Below, piece by piece: positions 34,729-44,765 of a DNA stretch of 64,000 bases; the stretch's first letter is position 1, and each line of letters begins with the position of its first letter. The position numbers and the translations under genes were made by a program. The notes under the pieces were generated by a model that saw only the letters and a list, made by a program, of their open reading frames with translations, searched no databases and had not been told where the DNA came from. This stretch comes from Chlorella sorokiniana (taxonomy: Eukaryota > Chlorophyta > Trebouxiophyceae > Chlorellales > Chlorellaceae). The stretch is from NCBI GenBank assembly GCA_025917655.1, contig CP084612.1:62001-126000 (forward strand), in the 5' to 3' direction.

Positions 34729-36790
34729 TGGAGACGGCCAAGCGCCGCCGACACGCGCGGCAGCACCGCCGCCGCAGCCACCCCCTCGCCGCCGCCGCTG
34801 CAAAGCCGACGCGCGGCAGCGCTGCGCGCGCTGCAGCCCGGCAAGGCCGCGCCAGGCGCTGCGGCGCCGGCAGCCGGTCGCCGCACCAGCCGCCACTCGA
34901 TCTCTCCCGCAGCGGACGCCCGCGGCGACGGCGGCGGCACCCGGCCCGTGTGTGTGGCTTTGAGCGGCATGCACACCAAGGAGCAGGAGCAGCTGGCGGC
35001 GCAGCTGCGCAAGCTCAAGGTGTGTGTGTGTGTGTGTTCAGGGCAGGGCAGCTGCGATTTGCAGGGTTGGGGCTGGGACGCCGACGCTCTGCTCGGCTTG
35101 AAACATGCTGCGTTTGCTGCGAGGCCTTGCCTGGCTCTCCTGGCAGCCAGCCAACCCCGCCGACACAACAGCCTACACCTGCTCCATTTTCTCTCTACCT
35201 TGCCGCACGCTTGCTTCGCGTTTGCACCCTGCCTCACCCGGTGTCGCAGGTCAAGTTTGTGACGGGCAACGAGCGGCATGACTGGACGCCCGCCGTCACG
35301 CACGTCGTTTCAGCAGCTCCCCGCCGCAACCAAAAGTGTCTGGCGGTGATGGCAGGAGGGGGCTGGCTGGTGGCGCCTGCCTGGGTGGAGGCGAGCGTGG
35401 CAGCCAGGCGGCTGGTTGCTGAGGTGTGTTGCGGGGTGGCTGCTGCCCCCTCTGTGGCGCGCTAGCGCTGCCAGCGGCACTGCGTGGGTTTGGAGCAGCG
35501 GCGGCACGCAGCGGCAGCAGCATTGGGAGTGGTGGCCCGGCTGGCGCCAGGTGGCAGTTGCCCGCGCTTGCTTGCCTGAGCAGACATCAGGCTAGCCTAC
35601 CACTGCGGCGGCGCAGTGCTGATCAGCCCCAAATTCTAATGTTGCTTTACGTTTTCAGCTCTCATCCCCTTCCCCTCCTCAGGGTCCGCATGAGCTGTCG
35701 GCCGCCAGCGCCAACGTGGCAGCTGGGGCGGCGGCGCACTGGCGCAAGCGCGTGGCCGCCACGGGCCGCCGCGCGTTTGAGGGGCTGCGGGTGGCGGTGG
35801 CGCGGGAGCTGGGCGAGCCCTTCCGGCGGCAGGACATTGTGTGAGCCTGCTGTGCACGCTGTGCTGCGCAGTGCTGTGCCATGCTGTGCTGTATCGTGCT
35901 GTGCTGTGCCGTGCTGTGATGTGTGCGCGCTGCGCCGCCCTGTCGCTCCGCGGCGGGCGACGCCAGCTGTGCCGCCCCTCCAGCCTCTGCCCCCTCGACG
36001 CTTCTCTGCCGCCCTCAGCGGTCACCGGTCAGGGTGCTGCCCCAGCAAACCTGCTGAAGGGCGGCGGGTGCTCTCCTACTTCCCCCAAACCCCTCCCTCA
36101 CCCCCATCCGCACCGTCTCTCAACATCACCCACCTCCATAACCGCCCTCACTCAACACCCGCACCGCTCCATTCACTTCTCCCCCCTCCCGGCTGCAGCA
36201 ATGTGGTGAAGGCGGGCGGAGGGCGCCTGGTGCCGATGGGCGCCCGCTCAGCCCGAACAGCCCCCACCTCGTCGTGGCCTCCCAGAAGCATGCAACCGCC
36301 GATGAGTCGGCCCTGGCGGCGGCGGCGCAGCTGGGGGCGCTGGTGGCGGCGCCGGAGTTTGTGGTGCAGTGGGTGGCGCAGCCGCTGGCCAGCCTGGAGG
36401 AGCATTACCTGCTGGGGAGGTGAGGGCAGACCTGAAAGCATGGCTCCATCTTGCTGCCTGTCTTTTCGTGGGGGTGGGGGTGGGGTGGGGTGGGGGGGTA
36501 GGGGGATGTGCATTTGCTTCTATTGCAACGGGCATTTTGCCATGCTGACTGGTGCCATGTGGAGCAGCTGACCGGAGTGGCACATCAGACACGCAGCAGC
36601 GCACTCCACCCGCCCGCCTGCTGCTGCTCCTTGCTGCAGTGAGCCTGGGGCGGAGCTGGCTGCTGCAGCAGCAGCGCGGGGCACGATGCAGGCAGCCGAT
36701 GGCATGGGCGCGGAGGAGGAAGAAGATAAAGAGGAGGAGGAGGAGGGGGAGGACGGCAGCCTGTCTGAGGCTTCACTCGTGTTTGACTGA
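29602..36790 (+). CDS. Large protein with N- and C-terminal BRCT pairs (MDC1/PTIP-like layout)
   Basis: ATG at 29602. The N-terminal module (29602 to about 31250) has the two BRCT folds described for the duplicate: FFVQLDPKLGDATEEAEG, EAHGGHLTREIAAADFC, HVVNSLWLLESLVAGRFLP and GPGDMVAFLRG. A long Ala/Glu/Gln/Arg-rich middle follows (about 31300-34930). It has acidic stretches, two TSSQL motifs (about 33223 and 33816), EADVQQLLSLTRMARKDGK (about 33438) and a basic ARRRGRAAAKPEP like an AT-hook (about 33975). The C-terminal pair starts with VCVALSGMHTKEQEQLAAQL (about 34951), VKFVTGNERHDWTPAVTHVV (about 35252), WLVAPAWVEASV and AFEGLRVAV, then NVVKAGGGRLVPM, PHLVVASQ and FVVQWV (about 36200-36420). 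A last acidic exon ends LSEASLVFD at 36790. BRCT pairs bind phosphoproteins at DNA breaks; this layout fits a nuclear damage-response scaffold. Several one-base frame breaks occur, for example at 30184-30186, near 31255 and near 36240. Confidence 0.8.
31961..31998. repeat. (CCCA)n tract in a BRCT-gene intron
   Basis: Tetranucleotide repeat just before the exon that begins ATQAMAGLQGLIDDLG. Confidence 0.85.
35021..35038. repeat. (TG)n at a 5' splice site
   Basis: The run starts at the exon end after LRKLK, so the GT donor of this BRCT intron is itself part of the dinucleotide repeat. Confidence 0.8.
35849..35925. repeat. Degenerate (GCTGT)n repeat in an intron
   Basis: About fifteen imperfect GCTGT/GCTGTGC units just downstream of the exon ending in FRRQDIV. 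Confidence 0.8.
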
Positions 36791-36950
36791 AGTGGGCAGG
36801 CTGTGGTTGTCCCGCAGCAAGGACCCGCCTCGCCCGCGCCAGCTTTCCAACAGGGGTTTGCATTTCAACCTGTGTGCTGGCTGGGAAATACATCGTGTGA
36901 CGGAGCATACCTTTGAAGGAGCTGTATGTGAGCAGACAACAGGCTGTGGC

Positions 36951-38755
36951 CTAGATGTAGCGAGCCTCCACCCGCATTGTCGCCGCCACGCCCAGCCCCG
37001 GGCACCCCACATCCATCTGCTGCGGCAGCAGCCCCATCTCCCTCTCGGCAAGGTCCCCCAGCACCGCCACCCAGGCGCGCAGGCGGGGCTGCGCTGTCGC
37101 CGCCAGCTTGGGGTTGGCCACATGCAGCAGCCAGGCCAGCGTCTTGCCGACGACCCTCAGCTGCCGCAGCACCTTGCCCAGCTCTGCACAGCAGCCGTGG
37201 TGAATGGGTGAGGCTCGCTGGCAAAGGGGGAGAGGGAGCAAAAGCCGCCGATGCAAAGCAAGGCACACTGCCCTGCAGCAGCAGGCGCTTTGCATGCAGG
37301 ACACAACGCAGCTGTGATGCGGCCGAAAGCACGGCGGCAGGCGCATGCGCAGCCCGCACCCACTCTTCAGGGGTGTCTTCACTTCCATCACCTCCACAGC
37401 AGTCTCCCCACCCTGCACAGACAGTCGCGCCCTCCCAGCCGTGCGCAGCGAGCAGCGCAGGCGGCCACCCGCCAGCGCAACCACCAGCGGCAGCAGGGCG
37501 TCGCCCAACCCCTGCCGAGCCACCAGGAAGCGACGAAGGCTGGGCCAGGCGGGGTCGCCAGCTCGGGCGTCCTGCGCCGCCGCTGCATCGGGGCAGGCAG
37601 CGGCGGTGCTCAGCGAGTGGAGCAGGGGCGCCCCAATCTCCACCCAATAGGGGTGCAACCACGTCCGCACAGCACAGCTAGCGGCCTGTGAAGCGGGTGC
37701 AATCACGCATACTGCCGCACTGCAGCCATCACCGCGGCGAGCTGCGCATCACCTTCGCAGTAGCCACTGAGGACAGCCATGTAAGGCCGCCACCACGTCC
37801 ACACCTCCTCCTCCTCCTCCTCTTCCTCGTCCCTTTGCCCAGCATTTCCCTGCCTGCGTTCATCCTCCCGAAGCAGCGAGGCCTCGCCGCGCCACAGCTT
37901 GGCAGCGGTCCGCAGCTGCGGCATGGGGGCGCTGTTGGCGCCGGTCAACACACTGTGCGCGTCTGGATGCATGGGGCTGCCGGACGGCGGCACAGGACCA
38001 AGCACACCCCGGCCTGCACCAGGTAACTTGATTAAAGGACCCCTTCGCACCGAGGCAAGGATGCGGGCCTCCTCCTCCCAGTAAGCAGCACTGCCCCACT
38101 CGGCTGCTGGAGCCAGCTGCCTGAGCTGGGTGGCAACGGCTCGCATGCGCGCGCCCCTCTGTTGTGACAAAGAGTGGTGGGGCAGCGGCGACGCAGTCAA
38201 TTCCAGCACAGTGAGCCAACGCTCCTGGCCAGGCTGCCTCGCAGCCTGCTGCCCCCTGCAACGCTGCCGCCTGATTCCCGCCACGCTGGCGCTGGCCTTC
38301 TCCCAGGCCAAACCCACCCCAGCCATGGCCCTTGGCAGCTGCACTTGCTACAGCACGCATTTCCCCTGCTGCAAAGATGCCTCAACGCTGTGCCCACGCT
38401 TTGCTCACGCTTTGCCCACACAGCTGTCATGCTGCGGCCCCACCTTGAACCTGCGCAGGACGAGGTCGCGCAGGGCAAAGTACGCTGCGTGCCCCTCCAA
38501 CACCCCATCCAGCACAGGATCCAGGTGGGCCGGGTAGACGGGGGAGCTGACCAGGCTGACGAGGTCGGGCCCTGAGGCAGAAGGGAGGGCAGGAAAGCAA
38601 GCACGTGCAGCAAGGAGTGGAGCTGGGGCCGCAGAAAAGCGCTTGGACAGGCGGGGCAGAGGCGGGCGGGGTGTATGGCTGCCGGCTGGGCCGCGCACCG
38701 TTGAAAGCCTGGCCGGCTTTCCAGCGATCTCCGGCGTCCAAATCCGCGACGCCCA
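36951..38755 (-). CDS. Unrecognised helical protein
   Basis: No family recognised. The first in-frame ATG is at 38755 (MGVADLDAGDRWKAGQAFNG). The frame stays open to 38879 without another ATG, so an upstream exon is possible. The next exon reads PDLVSLVSSPVYPAHLDPVL to LRDLVLRRFK (about 38570-38440). A large segment follows with QLRQLAPAAEWGSAAYWEEE, an eight- or nine-residue Glu run and WWRPYMAVLSGYCEGDAQL (about 38340-37715). It continues in another frame with VRTWLHPYWVEIGAPLLHSL (about 37670). The end is VLRQLRVVGKTLAWLLHVAN to VAATMRVEARYI, with the stop at 36951. The frame change at about 37715 leaves too little room for an intron and suggests a one-base error. It looks Leu/Ala-rich and helical; I saw no signal peptide, membrane segment or catalytic motif. 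It ends about 160 bases from the convergent BRCT gene. Confidence 0.55.
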
Positions 38756-38879
38756 TCCAGTGCAGAGCCGACGTTCTAACAGTCAAGCCGCGGCCGGCCT
38801 CTCGCCGGCCCCCTGCCGCCTGTCCAAGCGCCCAGCGCTGGGACGTGTCTGGGCGCTGCAGCAGGTCCCTGCACGTCAC

Positions 38880-39286
38880 TGCAGCCCTGCAGCGCGGGAG
38901 AAAAGAATCGTGGTCATAGACTGTCGTTGTGGCAGGCCGAGCGCACTGCTCTGCATCAGAGGAGCAGCTGTCATCCGTGCAGAGGGCCCCCAGTTCCGGA
39001 GCCCCGCCACAGGACCGCCGACACTCTCACCTCCGCCGCGCGGCTCTCGCGCCGGATGCTGAGGACTCTGGTACATGTGGCAGCCCTAGAGCGAGTAAAC
39101 GCCATGTACGGCTCAGGGTCGCGGCGGGAGGGCGCAACATGGTGAGGTGCAGGGCTTTGGCCTCGGAAGCTTGTTTGGTTTGTGTAAACTGAATTTGGCG
39201 GCAAGAATGCACGGGGACCGATGGAAGCGACTGTGAAGGCTGGTGGTAACATGGCGGTGAGCTGCTGTGTTGACGCCGTGCTGAGC
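38880..39286. other. Spacer between two minus-strand genes
   Basis: Should contain the promoter of the unrecognised gene and the 3' region of the F-box gene. Small frames here show no family features, and one could hold a missing first exon of the left gene. Confidence 0.4.
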
Positions 39287-42200
39287 TCAGCGTGGAACGT
39301 TGTCCGCCGCAGCAAAGCCTTTGGCCCCCTGCTGATCCGCAGGCGACTCTCTTCCGCAGACTTGCACAGGGCGATTATCAGTGACAAAGAAAGAGCTGGA
39401 GCCGGCAGATCTTACGGGAGATGGCATAGGGGGCGTCGGTTTAGGGAGGCGCCGCCGCGCCTGCGCCGCCTGCCGCCGCTGCAGCCGCCTCCTCCCGGCC
39501 GCCCCGCCCACGCCGACCCCGCCGTCCTGCTGCGGCCCGGGCTGCTGCTGCTGCGCCTCCTCCTGCTGCCCCGGCTGCTGCCCCTGCCCGTGCTGCGCCG
39601 CCGCCTCCTCCTCGTCGGCGGGCAGCGGCTCCTCCACGAAGAAAGCGTCATGATCCACCGGCCGCACCTCCAGGGTGGGGCGCAGCCCCCGCAGCGACAG
39701 CATCGCCTCCAGCACCAGCGACCCAGCCTGTAGAGGGGGGTTGGGTTCGGGCGGTGTGCTGGTGGCGGCTGGCGGCGTACGTTGATGAACGTATGCTGGA
39801 TTGTGCGCTGGTGGGTGAGAAGTGGGGCGGGGATGGCAGGGGGAATGCACAGCTACATTCAACGGCCGGTGCACACGGGGCGCCGCAATTCTGCAGGACG
39901 CAGGAGGGTGCGGCATGCATGGGCTCGTGGCGGCCGACGCACCCCAGGTGCGAGGGCCGTCCGCGCGACCAGCAGCATTTCGCGCAGCGCGGGGTGGGAG
40001 CGCAGCGCGCAAAGTAGCGCCGACACGGGCGCCAGCGGCGGCACGCCCTCCAGGTCGTCCGCGCTGCGTTGAAAAGGGAAGGGGCGGCTCATGTGGCACA
40101 GACCGTAAGCAGCCAGCAATCGAGAGGACTTGAGGCCTGACATACTGAGCCGCTGCCCGGGCAACAGGTGCCAGTGCACGCTTTAATCTGCACTCAGTGC
40201 GCAAGTTGGACGATAGCTCCTCTGCATCCCAAGCAGCAACGTCTGGAAGCCAGCGAGACTCAGGCACACCCAACCCAACGGTGCGGCTTGCCCTGGAAGG
40301 GCACCACCCTGCCAACAACCCAGCAGGCAGGCAAGCATTGCACAAAACAACCAGCTCACTGGACGGTCTGGCAGCCCAGGGCCAGCTTGCGTAGGTGCGG
40401 CGCCTGCAGGTGGAGGCACGGGGGGCATGGAGGCTTTCAGGGGCGCCCATGGACGGATTGCAGCACAGCACCTAGGCGCAGGCAGGGACCCAGATTGCCC
40501 CCACCCAACCTTCCCCCTCCAACCCCTGCGCTCAGCCAATGGCTTCCCCAACAAAACCAAAGCCGGGCGCAGCAACAAGCCAGGCAGGCAGGTCAAAGCA
40601 GACATGGCGGGAAGCAAGCCCAGGCCCGGGATGCAGTCGCCCCTTTGAGGCGAAGGGACAGCGCACCTGCCCCAGCAGAGCGTGCGAGCGCAGCAGCGGC
40701 TCCCAGTCGATGGCCAGCACTCGCAGCCCTGCCCAGTAAGGGCCAGGCGGTAGCGCACGCAGCCTGTTGTACTCGAGGTACAGGTGCTGCGGTACAAAGT
40801 GGGAAGGCGGTACAAAGGAAGTGATGCAATGCATTCGTGCACATGCATGTCACCGGGTGCTGCCAGCGGCGGCGTGTGTGTGTGTGTGTGTGTGTGTGTG
40901 GGGGGATTGTGGAGTGGAGTTGACGAGGGGGATGCTTTGCGTCAGGATGCTCAGGCAGACGGGCGCAGGACTGCCTGGGCAGCACCTCTTGTACCCTACC
41001 ATCCACGCACGCAGGCCCACATCCCCCCCAGCAGCGCGCACCTGCAGCGAGGTCATGCCGGTGAGTGCCAGGGGCATTGTCACCAGCTGGGAGTTGCTCA
41101 GGCTCAGCGACACCAGGCGTGACAGGCAGGTGAGCACTGCGGGGGCGGAGGGGGCGTGGCGCACGCATCAAGAGCTGGTTGGGCTCGGATGGGTGTTTCG
41201 GAAGGATGTGCAGAAGGTTGGGGGCTCTGCCACTGCAACTGCTCTCTCGCGCACACACGCACCACCGCGCATCCCACCAAAGCCCCGTCGCCCTACCCCA
41301 GCAAGCCCTGCCTGCTCTACCCCTCAAACCCCCAACAACACCACCGCCCCTCACCTGTCCAGGGAGGCGGCGGTAGGTGCTCGCTAGTGTACAGCGGGCA
41401 GCCGTCAAAGGAGAGGACGCGCAGGCGGCTGAGCAGGCTGATCTCGCGGGGCAGGCCGTCTGTTGGGGGTGAACAAAAGCGGCGTGGGGACGACGAACAA
41501 CGTGATGAGTGAAGATGCCGTGCATGGGAGCGGTGTCTGTGAGTGTGTGCGTGGATATTGATGTTTGGGTGGGCGGCGGCGGGCGCGGCGGCGTCGCCGG
41601 CACCTCAGCAGCAGAGCTAGATACCGGCAAGGGGCGTGCTGCTTGCAGCGGTGCTTGTAGTGCAGCTTGCGGCGCCCGCGTGCTGCAGAGAGCCCGCCGA
41701 ACCACAGGCACCGCGCGGCATGCCTTTTGAAGCAGGCAAGGCACACGCGGGCCAGGCCGGCAGCCTTCCCAAGCGCTGCCACGCAGCGCACCCACCCGGC
41801 AGCTCGCAGCGGTCGAAGGCGAGCGAGGTGAGGTGGGTGAGGCGGGGCAGCGCCTCCGCCAGGTGTTCGCCGTCAAAGATAGACTCTGCAGCAGGGGTTG
41901 GTGGGTGGGGACAGGGGGCGACACAAGTGGCATGGGTGGTTGCAAAGCTGCAACAGAACCACACACGCATGCAGCAGAACACAGGCACCCCGCCCCCGCC
42001 CTGCTGCCGCCCGCCTGACACATCGAGGTAGGCCAGGCGTGGCAGCGCCAGCATGACCCGGGCACCTCCGACCTCGCGCCGCCGATGAGCACGATTTCGC
42101 CATGAATCTGCACCTCTACCAAATTCTCGACGGGACACGGCACGCAGCACACCCGAGTCAGGCTGGGCGGCAGGCAGCCGCGCTCGAAGAACGGCCCGCG

Positions 42201-44068
42201 GTCTGGCAAGCAGGGCGGGGGGTGGGGGTGGGTGGGTGGGTGAGTGAGTGGGTGGGCGGGGAAGGGTGGGTGTGGGGGCGGGCGTGGGCGGGTGATAACT
42301 AGGTGTGTCAGTGCGAGGTGGCACAAGCGGCGCCGGTGGGCCACCCCTGCTGCAGCAGTCCAAGAGCCGTATGGCAGCCAAGGCGGCGGCGCGCGGCCTT
42401 TTGCTGTTGCGCAACGCCGCCCTGCCCCTTGCATCCTGCTGTCCCGCTCACTCACACACGCGACACCCCACACAGTCCTCCTGCTCCCACCCACCCAACC
42501 GCCCATGCAACCATACACGACCCCCTCCCCCTCCCCCCCCCCCCCCCACACACACAACCCTTCCCGCCCCCATAACACCCCCCTTCCCCCCTCACCCGCC
42601 ACGGTGGACACCTCCAGGTGGGCCAGGCAGGGCAAGGAAGCCAGGGGGCCCCTGACACGGATGTCATGCGCGCTGCGGTCGGGAGGAAAGCACGGACAGG
42701 AGGTCACGCAAGCGCCGCGCCGATGTGGCGCTGGCCTGCGCCCGGTGCCTGGCGCCTGCCCCGAGGGGCCGCAGAAGGGCTGCCCTTGATGGCGAAAGCT
42801 GGGGCAGGTTTCCGGCGGAAAAACAACAGCGGCCAGGGCGGCATGCCCAGGACCGGCTGGCCTGGGGTCACGCCCGGCTGGCGGCGCACGTAGCGCACCT
42901 GAGGGCGAGGCAAGTGAGGGCGGTGGCGCCGCCGATCCAGTCGCCCACCGACAGCGTCGAGCCGCCCCATCGCAAGCGCAGGAACTCGCAGCTGCACAGC
43001 GTGTCTGTTCACAGAAAGAAAGGGGCGGCGGACGGAGACATGCTTTGAGGGGGCGCAGCGAGGGCAGCGCAGCACAACCGCGGCGAGCACTCTCAACCCA
43101 CACATCACTGGGGAGGTAGCCTCGCAGCCTGCATCCAGCGAGCATCATGCACCAGCCAGTGCATGCTGCGCCGCAGCCCTCCCAAGCGGATAGCACGAAG
43201 AACACGGGAAGTCTGTTTCTTCTCCCTCGGCAGCGCTTTCCACCCACCCGCCAGCGTGTCTTCCAGCGCCTCTCTAAGCTGCTTGTACGCCGCCTCAGCG
43301 TCAGCATGCGGCGGCGGCACGCCCCAGTTCCACAGGTCCAGCTGAGCCACAAAAGAAAGAAGGAACAGCAGGGTTGCGATGAAGGGAAGCCCATTCGCTC
43401 ATTCAACCATTCAGGGTAACTTGCTGCACAAGCAGGCACTTAGATCTCCGGGTTCTGGGGCAGGACCCCCCTTGCGGAGAGCAGTGAGCAGCAGAGAATG
43501 ACAGCCCGAAGCATCATTCGGCCCGCTGCGCTCGGGCCCAATCACCAGCCGAGTACAAGCCAGGCGCCCCTCGGTGCAGCCGGCGCTCTCCGGTCTAAAC
43601 ACCAGAAACATCCACCCACGCGACCAACCAGCCTCACCTGCAACGAGCGGCTGTGCTGCCCGTGGCGGCGCAGCCACGACAGGAAGGCACTGGAGCGCGC
43701 ACGCTGCGGCGCCTGGCTGATGTCGGCCTCAAACGTGATGTCGTGCCACAGGCTGGCGCTGGGCCCAGACACCAGGCGGCGGAAGGACTTGCACACTAGC
43801 GGCAGCAGCGCCGCCCTGCAAGGGAGAATGGCAGCGGGCAAGGAAACACTATGCACGCAGGCGGTGGCGGCACGGCGGAGGGAGTGGGTGGAACGCAACT
43901 GCTCGCAGGTTTGCTGCGCCACACTAGCAAGAGCGTCGTATACCTTGTTTTCAAGTCGAGGCGGGCCGCGATGGCTTCCAACACCGTGGACGGCAGGGTA
44001 AGCAACTCTGCCCGGCGACGCCGAGGGGGTTCGAGGCGCCATGCATTGTCTAGATGATATATGATCAT
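39287..44068 (-). CDS. F-box / leucine-rich-repeat protein
   Basis: Likely substrate adaptor of an SCF ubiquitin ligase, with the F-box binding SKP1 and the repeats binding targets. ATG at 44068 (MIIYHLDNAWRLEPP). The F-box follows as LTLPSTVLEAIAARLDLKT, then, after an intron, ALLPLVCKSFRRLVSGPSAS and LWHDITFEADIS (about 44010-43720). Leucine-rich repeat exons come one after another: FLRLRWGG and ATALTCLALR (about 42950), PLASLPCLAHLEVSTVAG (about 42640), LALPRLAYLDVSGG (about 42040), LPRLTHLTSLAFDRCELPG (about 41840), LSRLRVLSFDGCPLY (about 41430), CLSRLVSLSLSNSQLVTMP (about 41120) and HLYLEYNRLRALPPG (about 40780). The tail (about 39730-39290) is Gln/Ala/Pro-rich and ends at 39287. One repeat per exon is typical of algal proteins of this kind. 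The target is unknown. Confidence 0.85.
40874..40900. repeat. (GT)n microsatellite in an F-box-gene intron
   Basis: Pure dinucleotide run ending in a G run. Confidence 0.9.
42533..42547. repeat. C homopolymer in an F-box-gene intron
   Basis: Fifteen C bases followed by (CA)n; a likely place for length error. Confidence 0.8.
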
Positions 44069-44765
44069 CGGGAGCACTGGGTTCCGGGCACGCAATGGGG
44101 CATGATGTCGCTGCTGGCGCTGCTGGCGGCTGTCGGATGCCGGACCTGCTCCACTCGTCCAGTGGGTTTTTGTAAGCTAGCAATCATGCACCAGGAGGAA
44201 GGACAGTTGAAAGGAATACTTTGATGCGTGTGAACGTTCATCCAACATCAAGAGAGCAATGATATGAGCTGCTGCCACCCACAAACACCCATTACCGCAC
44301 CGCCGATAACAGCTGCACCACAGCGAATATCAGAAAACGCCGCTTGGATACAATGACTGTCCCTTTACAATAAACCAAGGTGTGCACCCACTATGCCAAG
44401 GGCACGCAAGTGGGTTGCCGTTGCCTTCCAGTGTGTCTGCATGTCAGGTGAGGGCGCGCTGCCCCTGGTCAGTGAGCGGCGCCGTCAGCTTGCAATCAGC
44501 CACCTCCTGGCAGCTATGAAATCATTGTATTATTCTCTTAATAACGCCAGGATAACCACATGATGGGGGTAATCTACTTGGAACAATACCAGGAAATGGC
44601 CTGAACAAGGGCGGGGGTGTCAGGATGCGGTTGGCTGGGTGGCGCCGCATGTACTGCGGCCACCATGCATTGCGTTCTGCTGCCATATGAAGCAGACCAC
44701 AATTCGCATTTGCGTGCTTTGAGCGCCCGTCCAACGCTTCACCGCCTGCTGTCGGCAAAGGATAC
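44069..44765. other. Divergent promoter region, F-box gene / PTH
   Basis: The two genes are transcribed outward from this gap. It is visibly more AT-rich than its surroundings (for example 44520-44545). No coding stretch and no clear TATA box was found. Confidence 0.5.

Noticed and set aside
40593-43439. 948-residue open frame on the minus strand
   Set aside because: It reads straight through introns of the F-box/LRR gene; only pieces match repeat exons and the rest is (GT)n, C-run and Pro/His-rich intron translation.
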